Source of the DNA: Gracilaria domingensis
Lineage: Eukaryota; Rhodophyta; Florideophyceae; Gracilariales; Gracilariaceae
Reading direction: 5' to 3'
Assembly: GCA_022539475.1 (NCBI GenBank)
Contig: VCMS01000155.1
Location: forward strand, 103,210 to 167,209
Length of the DNA: 64,000 nt
Under the pieces are notes generated by a model, which was not told the origin of the DNA, ran no database searches, and saw nothing but the letters and a program-made list of their open reading frames with translations. A program made the translations under genes and the position numbers. Shown here in pieces: positions 1 to 11,645 of the stretch. The first letter of the stretch is position 1. Each line of letters opens with the position of its first letter.

Positions 1-127
1 CGAGGCAGTTCCCATGGAGGAAGTTCCCACGCCAATCAGGTCCCAGTACACAGAGATGCGCCAGGTTTGCTCGATGAACATCTAGCCGGAGCCGAGAACT
101 GTTCTCCAACATCTTCACGAGTCATCC

Positions 128-469
128 ATGACAGATGCGGCGCAGGACTTCTCCGACGACGGCACTTATCTCTCTGGGCGAGTGTATAAGGCGTATCAGA
201 GCCTTAACGAATGCTGCCAGCAGCTCGGAGAACCGATTTCGGACAGCTTAGTGCAAGCCCTGCAGCGTGGCAGAAAATGGGTTGAAACCGCCAAACGTCT
301 TGACCGTTTCCGGGAGACGGTTGCAGAAGATTTCGCAACCATTATAGATCCCGCGGAGGCGGGTGCGGAGACGGTAATGCGCGACGAAGAGATTCGCGAA
401 GTGACCTCAATGCAGCCAGGAAACAGAACATCGGAGATGGCAACAAAAATACCAAACACGGAGCACTAG
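128..469 (+). CDS. Unrecognised small ORF, possibly the end of a longer gene
   Basis: A 113-codon open frame of ordinary composition (acidic and helical, with runs such as RLDRFRETVAEDF). I do not recognise the family. An AATAAA-type signal about 50 bases after the stop (around 521) would suit a 3' end. The same frame upstream is closed by a stop near 83, so any upstream exon would lie outside the window. It lies beyond the 3' end of gypsy element A and could be part of an older transposon. Confidence 0.3.
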   Translation: MTDAAQDFSDDGTYLSGRVYKAYQSLNECCQQLGEPISDSLVQALQRGRKWVETAKRLDRFRETVAEDFATIIDPAEAGAETVMRDEEIREVTSMQPGNRTSEMATKIPNTEH

Positions 470-1090
470 ATCGTGTCAGTCGATAGCGGTAACCCACTCT
501 GTACCCAGTAATGCTGCTCAAATAAACTCTTTGATTTTTCGAGAGCTCCTGCGCCGCCATGGACAAGCGCACGCTGGGTAACCGATTCGATAATCAGTAA
601 TGTGAGTAGGGCCTGCGCGCTGGCACTCAAAAAATCTTAAGTATTTTGAGCGTGCCAGAAGCGCAAATTGCGTGTTTTCAGCCTCTGAAACGGCTTCGTT
701 TCCGAAATATCGGGCAAACAAGTAATCGCCGTTTTTGACCGTTTGCGGAGGGGTAATTTCCGCCGCAAATATTTTGATTATCCTTGCAAGTAGCCATTGG
801 CGCTTCAAGGCGCAACCTGCCGTATACGGGCCCAGAGAGCATGCATGCATGGTGTTGCCGCTCTCCGAGGCGTGGCGCGTCGTTGCTGGGCGCTCCCGTG
901 CGTGCCGCGCGTTGCGGAAAGTGTTGGGAAGCCTTCCAGGTGACTTCTTCTTCAATGTTCTTCCGAATTCGGCTCAATTTGTTGTAAACCAGTTGTGTCT
1001 GATGCTGCGCGTAATGTCACCAAGAGCTGACGCGAAAAGTGGCTCGCTGGGTATCAATCGAATCAGACAAAGAGCACGGTTGGTATCCTG
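470..1090. other. Stretch without a recognised gene; contains one imperfect hairpin
   Basis: No convincing gene on either strand. At 620-658 there is an imperfect inverted repeat with arms of about 18 bases (CTGGCACTCAAAA against TTTTGAGCGTGCCAG). The 3' LTR of element A would be expected here, but I cannot match it to the sequence at the element's other end. Confidence 0.5.
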
Positions 1091-1105
1091 TTGGGTGGGG
1101 ATGCA

Positions 1106-1648
1106 CTACCGTTTCGGAGTTTCTGGGTTCCGAGATGTTCGGCGTCTGCTACCCCCCTTCTTAGGTTGCGATGCGCCCTCGCGAGCGGTGCGCCGGAAGT
1201 ACCTCTCCACAAAGTTGTGTGGAATGTTCCGTCTCGGTTCCCATGTGGGCTTCTTGAAACCAAACCACTTCACGCGTACAAGTTCCAAACCGTCCTCGGC
1301 TGTACTGTGACCGGTGACCTTCTCAACAACCCATTCTTTCTCCGTCTCCGGGGGAATAGAAGCCGTGGTCGGGTAAGATGTAGGCGGAATCTCGTGTGCG
1401 ACCACCGGCGTTTCGGAGGTACTGTCTTCAACGGGAGTGGATCCTTCCAGCCGCGGTGCAGGGCTGGACTCCGATTTTGGCGCTCCTGGGTGAAAGTTCG
1501 GTTCCATATCGGCTTTACCATCATTGGAGGTATCAGCTGAGTTGTCCCGCTCCTCGGAGACAGGAGGGGTGGCCGATACGAGATTAGGTTCCGTGACGGA
1601 GCGTGGGCCTGCGCTCTCCTCGAAAATGGGAGCGGGCGCCACGGTCAC
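1106..1648 (-). pseudogene. Element A: C-terminal chromodomain region of pol
   Basis: The minus-strand translation has an acidic linker followed by a chromodomain-like block (KEWVVEKVTGH, then VRVKWFGF, KPTWEPRRNI and VERYF). The aromatic cage and W-E-P pattern are typical of chromoviral integrase tails. This domain directs integration to marked chromatin in the family. It is part of the broken element A. Confidence 0.75.
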
Positions 1649-1939
1649 ACGGTTAATACTAACAATATCGTGTTACCCGTCAATATCCAGTGTGACCGTT
1701 GTGTCGGTAACACGAACGACCTTATACGGGTCTTCCGAAGCCGGCAACAATTTCTTCACGATATCCTCGTATTCGGTAGAGTTCTTCTTCCGAGGCGGAG
1801 CGTCCAAGTAAACCATATCCCCTTCCTCAAAGTTTGGAGTGTACCGTATCCAGGAATCAAAGGATCCTTTGTAGCGCTCCTGCGCTTTGCCTAATTTTGG
1901 TGTAGGTGAGCTTTATTAGTTACGATATGCGGGCGCGTG

Positions 1940-2669
1940 TTACGCGACGGGTCTCAGCCGTTGTCGGGTGAATAGATGGCCTTTGCGGAGGGCTGACGTG
2001 GGTTCGTCGAGCACAACCCCGGGAGGGTGCCGCGTGAGGGAGAGTTGGCAGGGTGTGAATCCGGTTGAACGGTGAACTTGCAAGTTGTATCCGTACGCCA
2101 CCGGTTGTACCAGCTTGTCACAGTTCTTCTGGTCTTTAGATACATAATGCCGCAAGCGGGTTGCTAAAACCTTATTAAACCTTTCGGCGTGTCCGTTCCT
2201 CTACGGGTGATACGCAGTGGTCAGGGCGTGCGTGATACCGGGATCGGCGGCAAGGGATTCAAAATACTTCGCAACGAACTGTGGGCCGTTTTCGGTGAGA
2301 AGATAGGTAGGAATCCCGTAAGGGTACACCCAGTTCTCAAGAAAGGCGATAGCGATATCAGTCGCCTTTGTGTTTGACAGCGGTATTTCTCTAGTAAGTT
2401 TTGTGAAGCGATCCGTTATCACCAGTATGTACTTCTTTCCGCGTCCGGTTTTCGGCAAAAGGACCTAGTATTTCCATAGCCACGAACTCGAAAGGGCCCG
2501 CTGACGGGAACAACGTCAAGTACTTCTGGTTCTTGAAGTGGGTTCCGCGAACTGCCCGGCAAGGTTCACACCGAGAAACGGTCTCAAACACATGCTGTGA
2601 CATGAGGGGCCAGTAAAAATCCCGACGCAGGTTGTAGTACATCCTGATCGAGGCTGGGTGTCCAGCCAA
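1940..2669 (-). pseudogene. Element A: integrase
   Basis: From high to low coordinates the region shows the HHCC zinc-binding region (MAGHPASIRMYYNLRRDFYW, then CEPC), the RNase H-like catalytic core (VITDRFTKL, later a TENGPQF block) and a downstream stretch ending in STGFTPCQLSL, which matches the TGxTPF region of gypsy integrases. It is a fossil piece of element A. Confidence 0.75.
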
Positions 2670-2672
2670 ACG

Positions 2673-4130
2673 TTAGAAATGAGCCAATTCGAGAACTCTT
2701 TCCCGTAGGGACTCCGGTACGACTCTCTGTACGGCTCCGTCAATTGGCGAAATTCTGCACAGTATCCCGGAAGGGTTGTAATCAAACTGTGACTTACGGT
2801 CTCCGACGGATTCGGCTTTTGCATTGGAGGAGGGATCTTTCGTCTGAGCGGCAAGGAACTCCTCAACCGTTATCGGGGTGACGTCCGGTTGTTCCGGGAT
2901 GGTTGTGAATACATGTAGCGGCTCACCGTCGTCGGTGATCGTAGACAAGTTGATCAAGGCCTCCTCTATGACTTCTCCGTTCACAAGTATATCCGCGACG
3001 GCGTATTCCGTATCTTTATCTATCTCATTCACAAGTAGGCACGGAATCTCATCCTCCAAAGGCGTTTCGTCTTCTCCGTCAGTTGGCATCCGCGAAACTG
3101 CATCGGCAGGGAAATGCTTAATACTGGGTCGGTATTGCACCTCGAAGTCAAACTCGGCAAGACGTAGGCGCCATCTTGCGAGAATTCCCGTAGCATCGGT
3201 TATATTCAGGAGCCGACGCAAAGCGTTGTGATCTGTTCGAACAATAAACCTCTGCCCTTCCAGGTATGGCCTCAGAAGCAGCATGTTCCATACTATGGCA
3301 AGACATTCCCGTTGAGAGGTACTGTAGTTCCTTTCTGGGGCGGTCAGCGAACGGCTCCAATATCCGATGGGGCGGTAATCTTTCTCATCTTCTTGCTGCT
3401 GAAGCAAAGTACATCCGATCTGACGGTCGCAAGCATCCGTCTCCAAGATATAGGGCTTTCCCGGTTTCGGTAGAGACAGGATTGGAGGGGTGGTGAGCCT
3501 CTTCTTCAGCTCTTCGAAAGCGTCCATATCCTCTTCCGAAAACAGTTCGAGGTCGACAGGTCGGTTCTTCTCAAGCTTCCGGTTCAGAGGGTGGGCGATC
3601 CTTGCTAAATTCGGTACGAAGCGTCTGTAGACATTGCAGAGGTCTAGAAACGCCCGAAGCTCAGTCTTTGTCCGTGGCTGTCTAGCTTTTGTCACAGCGT
3701 CACAAGTTTTCGACGCCACCTGGAGCTTCCCGGGTCGGATCACATGTCCCAGGTAATCAACTGCTGACTGGAAGAAGAAGCACTTCTTCAGCTTCAATGT
3801 TATTCCGGCTTCTTGGAGTAGATTGAGTACCTTAGCCAAGTGTCGATAATGGTCCTTTACAGAGCTCGAGTAGATTATGACATCGTCGAGGTACACGATA
3901 GCAAATTGCCAACGAATCTTATTCAAGATGACATCTATAGCTCTTTGAAACGTCGCAGGGGCGTTTTTCAAGCCAAATGGCATCCGAATAAAGCGGTAGA
4001 GACACACATGGGAGGTGGAGGTAGTTTTGTCCCTATCGGGCTTGTCTATTTCTACTTTCCAATACCCAGAGTTGGCGTCAAACAAAGAGAACACTTTTGC
4101 GTGTCCCAGGGAATCAATGCATTCATCCAT
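2673..4130 (-). pseudogene. Element A: reverse transcriptase palm/thumb and RNase H
   Basis: A 485-residue minus-strand frame. RT motifs are visible: SLFDANSGYWKVEID, FGLKNAPATFQRAID, and the catalytic YLDDVIIYS (YxDD box). RNase H follows (ILETDACDRQIGCTLL; later RTDHNALRRLL), then a linker toward integrase. Length and order are normal for Ty3/gypsy pol. It belongs to the broken element A. Confidence 0.85.
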
Positions 4131-5350
4131 CCGTCGTATCGGGTAAGAGTCCCGAACTGTAACGGCATTAAGTTTTTTGTAATCGATGCAGAAGCGCCAG
4201 GAGCCATCTTTTTCAGGGCGATGACCACAGGATTAGCCCACTCTGCCCACGACGGTTTAATTACTCCTTCCCTCAACATCTTTGTGACCTGCTCCTTCTC
4301 CCATTTTCGGGCTTTCTGACCGGATCGGTAGGGGGCTCGGTGCACTCGGTATGCATCAGGATCCAGTTCAATTAGATTTTTTGCGGCTGAGATTGTTCCT
4401 AAGTGTCCGTCCCACATCTCAGCGTATTCGGAAATGAGCTGAATGATCTTACTTCGTTGCGGCTCGTACTCTCCACCGATTTGTACTGTTGATATCCAGT
4501 CCGTTTCGGGTGACCCACTCTCGTGTTTTGCACCCCCCTTTTTAAGGTTTTCGACGTCCTCGTCGACTTGCTGTGGGTTCAAGTGCGTGGCGGACAAGAG
4601 AGCGGCTGGGGCTGGTTGAGCTTCGCCGACTGCAATGTTTTTCGATAAATGTGTGGGTCGTTCACTCCTGTTGGCGACCAATACGTAGAACTGCCGGTTC
4701 GGAAGGACTTCCATTATACCATTAGCCAGCAGTTTTAGGTTCCGGCGAAAGGTATCAATCTTGTTTTGCAAGTAAGCCATTCCGCATGTACCGGTTTGAA
4801 CCAAGACTGCCGTTTCGGACATAGAAGGGAGTGTGATGGCGCGGGCCACGCGGAGCTTCTGCGATACCGTATGTCTCGGAATGCTGGCAGGGATGGACGT
4901 CCCGTAGCGAGAACCTTTATAGGCATCGAGAATAGCCACGGGTGGTGAGTTGTAGAACGAATTTTTCCGCTCCGCGGGGTAGATCGCCTTCACGTAACGG
5001 TCTATAAAGGACGTGCCCAATATACAATCCACAGCCAGATTGGAAGATACCAGGAACCGAATACGGACCTTTAAGTTACCGAGTCCGATATCCCACGGTA
5101 TTACGCCGAGGATATTCATCGATCGGTTGGAGGCATCCGACACACGGGGGGCTGCTATGGGTAACAGTATCGACTCCCATTCGGGTGGTAATGCACGAGT
5201 TTGTACCACGTTCGGAGATGCTCTGGTGTCCACAACACCTGTTGCAATCCGAGTTAGGCGCGGCTTGTGATAGAAGGCTGTCAGGACTTCATAGTTCTGA
5301 CTTCGAAATAAGTAGACTAGCTCAGAAGTGTCGATCTCACAGTTCAACAC
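4052..5350 (-). pseudogene. Element A: aspartic protease and N-terminal part of reverse transcriptase
   Basis: Near its N-terminus the frame has a retropepsin-like block (GVVDTRASPNVVQTRALP). Near its C-terminus it has the RT entry region (LREGVIKPSWAEWANPVV). The two are separated by a long connector, as in chromoviral polyproteins. It overlaps the RT-RNase H piece in another frame. Fossil part of element A. Confidence 0.75.
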
Positions 5351-5439
5351 TTCATGATGGATTCCTTCTTCCGCAACGGCATTCCGTTCAAAGGTTGGAC
5401 CTTCATTGAAGCTGTCATCAGTGACAGGGCGCGTCGCCT

Positions 5440-6666
5440 CTACGCGTCCTGTTGAGCCTTTTCCTCCTCGTCAGGATGATGGGTTGGGTTTTCTTCCAGT
5501 ATAAAGGCCGAACGACGGGAACCTTTATTGGCTGGTTGAAGACTTTTGGGGATCCGAGCGCTATTGTCGGCGCGACTTCCCTGGCTACCGATATTACTGG
5601 GCCGACTTCCCTGGCCTCCAGTAAATGGCATTCGACGGCGGAAATAACCTTCATCAACCTGGTGGGAGTAGTTCTGCTCACGTTGCTGGAGCAACTTGTT
5701 CCGGATCTCGGCAGGCATCCACTCGCAACAAGGGCGAGTAGTTGACAAGCATAGACGACATGCTGGGTTCCGGTTCGGTTCAAAGGATTCTCGTGGTGTC
5801 TGGTATGCCGAGTATGGCGTTGAAGGTACCGTACTCTGATTCATATGAGAAGGTGAGGCGGTACTAGTCGTCTGTATCGATGGGAAGGAGACGCTAGGCG
5901 AGGGCAACACTGCAAGGGCCTCTCCAGCCTGGCCTTCGAGTAACCCAGACTCCGTACTAGTATCCTTTTCGGTAAGGAGAGCTCGAGTACGTGTCTTGCG
6001 TGCGTCACCGGCCTTCTCGACCGTAGAGTAAACTTTCTTTCCACCGCGATGAGTAGCTCCTAAGCCTTCGGCAAACAGCTCCAACTGCCTGTATCCGATT
6101 TTCGAGTGCATCGCGGAATAGTTGCGGACCGAGGCGGGGATCGCAAGTAGTAGAACTTCCACGAATAAAGCCTTCAAACGCGAATCAGTGAATATGTTAC
6201 CGCAGCGGAGATTCTTCTTCCACAAGCGGTCAGCGAATTCGGTTTCCGTAATTCCGGAACTCTGCCGGTAAGTGGTGATATCGTGGTACGCTTCCGCGAT
6301 AGCTTCATCGGTAGCGTACTTCTCCAGGAGATGGTTCATGACCTCCGGATAGGATCGTAGAAGCTCATCGTCTTCATCCGAATCTACCGCTCCTGACTCG
6401 CCAGAAATACGGTTCTTGACGAGCTCTAAAGCCGAGCCGGATGTGAAGAACTGAAAGAGCCAGATGGCGGCTCCTTCATGAATGCCGTTCTGGTTAGATG
6501 CGGATTGAAACACACTCAGAAACTTAAGAACCGTGATCGGATCGTTCCCAGTGAACTTTTCGGGAATCTGCATTGCAATCCGTTTAGCGAACTTGGCGAC
6601 TGTCCGTGCCACTTTGGCATTGTAAGTTCCGGAACGATTCATCAAGCGGTAGGTCTTGAAGTTCAA
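5440..6666 (-). pseudogene. Element A: gag, with CCHC-like cysteines
   Basis: A 408-residue frame resembling gypsy gag: a helical capsid-like region (IPEKFTGNDPITVLKFLSVF, then a helical stretch with EAYHDITTYRQ), a low-complexity linker, and a cysteine-containing segment (CRLCLSTTRPCCEWMP) where a zinc knuckle is expected. It lies just upstream of the protease in element A. Confidence 0.7.
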
Positions 6667-6744
6667 AACCTTGGCGAACTCGCGTTTGTTCGGTTTGATT
6701 CGCCGGATACGGGAGACATCGGATTCGTCTTCCGTATCACTGGA

Positions 6745-7697
6745 TTAACTCATATCAGAGCGAGAGTTCTCCGATTCGGAATCGGAGTCGGAGCTTCTAT
6801 AACGAGAATAGCGAGACCCTCGACGATTCCTGCTACGGTTTTTTCTCTTGTTACGCTTCTTTTTCTCCGGGTTCCGGATGACGTTCGACGTGCCCCGCGC
6901 AGTCTCCCTACTGCGAAGGAGGCGATCCGAATCCGGTACCAGAACTAGATTGACGTTCGACGTGCCCACCATAAGTTCTCTGTTACGTGGGAGACCGCCC
7001 AAGTTCGGGTTCACCCGAGTCGGTAAGGGGTTCGACGTGCCTCGAACGGTATTTGCATCATTGAGGAGCCCTTCTGTTCTCGGATTTCGAGCGACGTTCG
7101 ACGTGCCCACCGCGATCTGCCCATCACGGGGGAGGCCGCCCGCATTAAATACTTCATCGCTTAAGGGTTGGGCGAGAGTTTCTCTGTAGGGGTGACCGAG
7201 TTGTTGCACCACTTCCCTTGCGGGTTGAGGTTGAGGGTATGTTTCGGCAGGCAGTAAGAGATGCCTGCGGAGTTGGTTCGCGACTTCACTTTCCACAGTT
7301 TCAACCACCGCGTTGGTTATAACCGAAGCATTCCGAAGACGGGTCGACACAGTTTCCACGATTTCAGGAAGCTTGTTTCAATACCGGACCGGACTCGTTG
7401 TTCAAGGACACTATGAACGTGAACAGGCACACTATTAGGGAGTTCCTCCATCAACCACCTCTTCAAGTGGGGAAGAGGGGAGGCAAAGCCAGAGACGGTT
7501 GATGCGTCTAGCATGGTGGAGATTGCCGATTCGGGGCCACGAGTCTGCACACGAGGTGCTGGTCCAGAGTCTCCGCTTCCGACTTCCGTGTCCGAAGGTG
7601 CTTCCCCGGTGCGGCGGAGCAAGCGTTCCGGGTTATCCACTTGTGGCATGAGTCCGCGCGGCTCACTGCGGCTACTCTTCGACCGCGGAGGTGGCAA
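6745..7697 (-). pseudogene. Element A: N-terminal gag region with short internal repeats
   Basis: Two minus-strand frames upstream of the main gag carry an Arg/Ser-rich tail and a repeated GTSNV/GTSNP peptide, four copies at roughly 20-26-residue spacing. In DNA the repeat unit contains GTTCGACGTGCC at about 6,883, 6,955, 7,030 and 7,095. This is most simply the N-terminal extension of gag or a leader ORF of element A. Confidence 0.5.
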
Positions 7698-7882
7698 ACA
7701 GAGCGCAGGTGGGTTCGCTTCAGCTCGTCGAGTACTGTCGCGAGCCGAAACGGACTTCGGACAAGCGAGCTCGTCAAGCCGAGAGGATTTCGACTTTGAA
7801 AACGTAAGGGGTTGTGCAGCTTTTAGGCTACTCTTTACTTCCGATACGGCGAATATGGGTCTGATCTTCCACGAGAAACCGT

Positions 7883-7901
7883 TCTAGATCGGGAGACTAG
7901 T
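7883..7901 (-). other. Element A: likely primer-binding site
   Basis: On the minus strand the sequence contains TCTCCCGATCTAGAA a few bases after a putative LTR end. The same word follows the 5' LTR of element B (10,023-10,040). Sharing it at the expected position in two elements suggests both are primed by the same host tRNA. The 5' LTR of element A would then extend from about 7,902 to about 8,500. Confidence 0.5.
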
Positions 7902-8749
7902 TGTGAAATAGTACGCGCGGGCGTATACTCAATGAATATGTCCAGGAACGGTGGTGGGGATGGGCGGCACACGGGATGTAAGACCGTGCGAGCTGCCGAG
8001 TCGGAAAAGCCGGTCGTTGAAGATGCTGAGAAGCTCACGGCACTCTGTGCCGAAACCGAGTACGGAGACACGTGCAGTCCACGCTGGTACCACACGCCTA
8101 AGCAGAGAGGCGGTGCAACGGTAGTGATATCGCTGCTGAACAGTCTGTACAGTTCTTAGACAAGCTGAGTTCCTACTACGACTTAGAATCCGTGCCACGG
8201 GAAACAAAACGATGAACCTAGTAGGAAGCACCTTGGTTTACGGTATTGGGGGCTAGCGCCGACCTGGCGAAAATAAATATCTAGTCTGGTGCCCCCACAC
8301 ACGTGTACGACTCACCGACTATGGGGCACTAGTTCCCCCCGGCTTACACGTGGACTACTACTACTATGTCTACTACAACAACAACCTCCGACCAGCCGGT
8401 TTGCTTACAGTGCCACCACTGCACCCGTCACGGCTCAGTATCTTACATATATTGCAGTCACATCTGTATTGCAACGCTTTAGTGGTCACTTAAGCAATGT
8501 GAAGCTGTAGATTCCTCCATGCGTACATATTCATTAAGGCTATCTGTGGCACACCCATACGCCAAGAAACCAAGAGAAGCGCTGAAGTTTTGCCCCGGAG
8601 TGAAGCAAGCCCGACCGGCACAATCTAGTTTCCGGACAAAGTACGAGTCTATCTCCGACAATGATGAGCAAATCTTAAGGAAACTGTTGTCGAAATGCAA
8701 AATCAGCGCCGAAGGAAGCCTTCATCGTACACAGAAGTGCGTCACGTAG

Positions 8750-9029
8750 TCCCAGTAGAGCTGCTGGGCGATGCAATTTGGCTCCACACCGCATTCTCTG
8801 AATTTTGCTCACGTAGAATCTCCTCCAAATCGGCAAACTGTTCAATAGTACAGAACAATATAAAATGACCGCCAAGGCGAAGCAGTGAGGCCACCATTTC
8901 TGCAGTATTAACTATATCTTCGTACAGAAGCTCATCATGCTCACGGTCACGGATACCGTAAGGTTGATCCGTGAGTACGAGTTGGAAATTTTACTCCAGG
9001 GAAAAATCGGAAGGCAACAGTGTATCATG
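8750..9029 (-). pseudogene. Decayed DNA methyltransferase gene, downstream half (cut by element B)
   Basis: The minus strand encodes QLVLTDQPYGIRDRE followed by a LLRLGGHFILFCT block. The gene at 42,350-43,711 has QLVLTDPPFNTRR and RSGGHFIIFCA at the same spacing. The residues just before (HDTL, against HETF in the better copy) also match. The catalytic DPPF/Y motif reads DQPY here, and stop codons interrupt the frame, so it is a pseudogene. The sequence is cut off at 9,029 by element B's 5' LTR. The expected upstream half is found immediately beyond the other LTR. Confidence 0.75.
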
Positions 9030-10018
9030 TGTGTAGCAACGCATCCCGGTACTTGGGCACTAATTGTAGTGCTCTAGAAAGATGGAATCCTTGTAGAAAG
9101 ATGCTCTGTGATGTGAACTTTGGCCAAAGTACTTGGGAGAATTCTTGACTGTTCTCTTGAACCTTCTCAGCTGGAATGTGTATTGGGACCTATTCGTAGT
9201 TGTAGTAGTAGTCCACGTGTTGGATCTGGCATGCAGATATTTGTACCATCCTCGCTGGGACGTATATGGCACCCCGGCAGTGGTTGGTGCACGTGCACCG
9301 ACCTCGGGAGGTGTGCTTCGCAGTTTTCGTTACTGTAGTAGTAGTACATATGCTCGGGTGATCGCACCTTGGAGCCTCGAAGTAAATAGCTAACTGAGGC
9401 CGCCTTCTTCAACCCAAGGCTTGGTTCTAGGTCGTGCAACCTTCGTAGGTTTACAACCGCTTCGGGCCGGTAACCACGTGTGGTTCTTGCATCACTATCC
9501 CCTCAGGATCACTTAGTAACCCTTACCAGGTATATTTCTGTTGTTATTGTTGTTTTTGTTTGTGTTTCTGTTTGTTATTTGTTCCGTTTTGTATACGGCG
9601 TGTCCCTGTGAGGCATATTCTTTCTGTTTGTTTTCTTTGGTTGAGGTATCGTTTCCGGCGCAGTATTGGGTTCATTTCAGCACCACTGTGGTGTGTCGCT
9701 CCGCTTTCGGCCCTGTTCCCGCCGGTTGGCACGGGCCTTGCTCCGCTCCGGGTTGGATTCCCTGAAGGGATCTCGGGTCCTTTCCGCTTTCTTTTCCCGT
9801 TTCTCTGGGTTTCCTCACCACTTTTGGCTACTCATTCCTTCTCTGTTTACACCTCTGTAGGTATACCCGGGCACCGTCTCCGGTCTTACACCCGGCTTAT
9901 CACTGGACTCGAGTACGGACAGAGGGCTCTTCTGCTGAGTCTATCCCTCTTAGGGAGTAAGACTAGAACATCCTAGTGGAGATTTCCCATAACGTTCATC
10001 GCAGGGTTTTGCTCAACA
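9030..10018 (+). repeat. Element B: 5' LTR
   Basis: 989-bp terminal repeat, TGTGTAGC...CTCAACA, nearly identical to 18,280-19,269. A thymine-rich tract near the middle (around 9,540-9,580) varies by one base between copies. Substitutions cluster in the last 200 bases. Confidence 0.93.
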
Positions 10019-10020
10019 TT

Positions 10021-10040
10021 TTGGTCTCCCGATCTAGAAA
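10021..10040 (+). other. Element B: likely primer-binding site
   Basis: Two to three bases after the LTR end the sequence reads TTGGTCTCCCGATCTAG, starting with the TGG expected for pairing with a tRNA 3' CCA end. The same word occurs at the equivalent position in element A. I cannot name the tRNA. Confidence 0.55.
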
Positions 10041-10959
10041 GGATTGCATCAATTGCGAAGTGCTCTTTTGATTTTGAAATCTTTGAGATTGGGATTCCCC
10101 TTTTCGGGAGATTGATTTCGATTGACACCGAATATCGGTTGATTGAAGTCATTCTCTTGTTGTTTTCCGCTTTTCGGAAGTTGTGGTGAACCGTTTTCGC
10201 TCGCACCGAATCTTCTGTTTATCCTCACGATGTTTACGTTGTCATCAGACGACACCGATAACGATTCGACCCATTCGGGAGATTTTGACGACTCTCCAAG
10301 TATGGATTTGCAAACTATTCCCCAAGGGATTTGTGTTGACGAAGTTTCATCACACTCTCGGAAATTATGGTCCGTCTTGTCAGTTTCAGAAGCCGGATGG
10401 TGTGTAGCTGCCACGCACGTGGTTCATGAAGCATCCGACTGTCGAAATACTGACACTAGTTGGTTCTCCAGAATGGATTCGGCTAACAGAGGTTTTGGTT
10501 CGTGGTCAGGCCGTCCAGGTGGAGATGCTGTCGAATCACAGACGAGATATTTCTGATCTCAACCTCCGAGATGTGTCGGCAGATATTCGCGAGTTGCGAC
10601 TCAATATTTTCTCTTTTCTTCAATGGTTTCTTTTCTCAGAAGTCTCCTTTGAGGATCTTAATTTTAAGTAAAACCGTATCGGTAAGCGTTTGGATTCTTT
10701 GGAGAAGTCCACTAGTGGCCGGAGTGGCTTCCCGGAATCGTCAGTTGTTTTCGGTTCGAGTTCTCGGAAGAGAAACCGAAAGTTCGGTTCATACCGTAGT
10801 TCTTCTCCAAAGAGATCTGCTCGCTATGAGACTTCAACATCCGATACTGAATCATCTTCTTTGGATTGAAGTTCATCCTCCGATTCATCGGATACAGAGC
10901 TCCGTTTCCGGAAAGTTGGCAAGCGTTCTGGTTCGCGCGCTTATGGTTCTCGAAAGAGA

Positions 10960-11619
10960 TTGAAGGAAAAGCTTACCAAGTCGTCTGGTTTTGTTGCTGG
11001 TCACCGGAAGTCGATAAAGTCTCCTGTGAGCATGTCCGACAGGGAGACATCTATGTCAGATTCATTGACATCTTCTATGGATTTGAAAACTCACTGTGGT
11101 TCTCCCCAGTTCTTTCGGTTCGTTCCGAGGCCGGAAGTTCCGGAGAGGTCGGCGTTAGAAATGGTGACTGATCCCACGTTTTACGGTGAAAATACCCATG
11201 TAGGGGTTCGGAACAATCCTTCTGCAATGGACTCTTGTGAGTACAGCACACCTGAGGTGAGGTACGCTACGCCGCAACACGCTGTGCATGTTCGTTATGA
11301 TAAAGAACCGACCACGGTGATATGCTCCAATTGTTACGGATTTGGGCATACGGCATCGCTTTGCACGCTCCCTATTCGGGAGAGGTTCACCACTATTGGG
11401 AATTTTGAATCTCTCCCATCTCAGGGCAGAACTCGTTTTTTGAGTGTGCCTTATGAAATCGCCGATATTACCCGAGACGACGATGGATATGATGCAAACA
11501 CCGTCACGGTTCAGGACCAAGATGTGGTAGAGCGATTCATTCCCAAGACCGGGGATTTTTCAGCTTCCCAGGATGGGTTTCACCGGACTCATTCAGTTGT
11601 ACCTTCTCCGGAAAACTGA
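10960..11619 (+). pseudogene. Element B: gag C-terminal part with zinc knuckle
   Basis: A 219-residue frame containing CSNCYGFGHTASLC, a CCHC nucleocapsid knuckle (C-x2-C-x4-H-x4-C), preceded by Ser/Lys/Arg-rich sequence. Shorter frames between 10,143 and 10,963 probably belong to the same gag region. Fossil part of element B. Confidence 0.65.
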
Positions 11620-11645
11620 TTGGGGAAGCTTTCCAATCGGGAGAG

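Larger units (their letters stand above)
1100..8500 (-). mobile_element. Element A: Ty3/gypsy chromovirus-type LTR retrotransposon, broken
   Basis: Read on the minus strand, the parts follow gypsy order: gag (5,440-7,700), aspartic protease and the start of RT (4,052-5,350), RT-RNase H (2,673-4,130), integrase with HHCC zinc finger and core (1,940-2,669), and a C-terminal chromodomain (1,106-1,648), which places it among the chromoviruses. A primer-binding-like site lies at about 7,883-7,901 and the 5' LTR should start at about 7,902. I could not match a partner LTR on the left, so both ends are approximate. The coding region is broken in at least five places. The pieces remain easily recognised, so it is old but not ancient. 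Confidence 0.85.

Noticed and set aside
735-1310. 191-codon plus-strand frame
   Set aside because: Opposite the chromodomain end of element A, with no domain-like composition.
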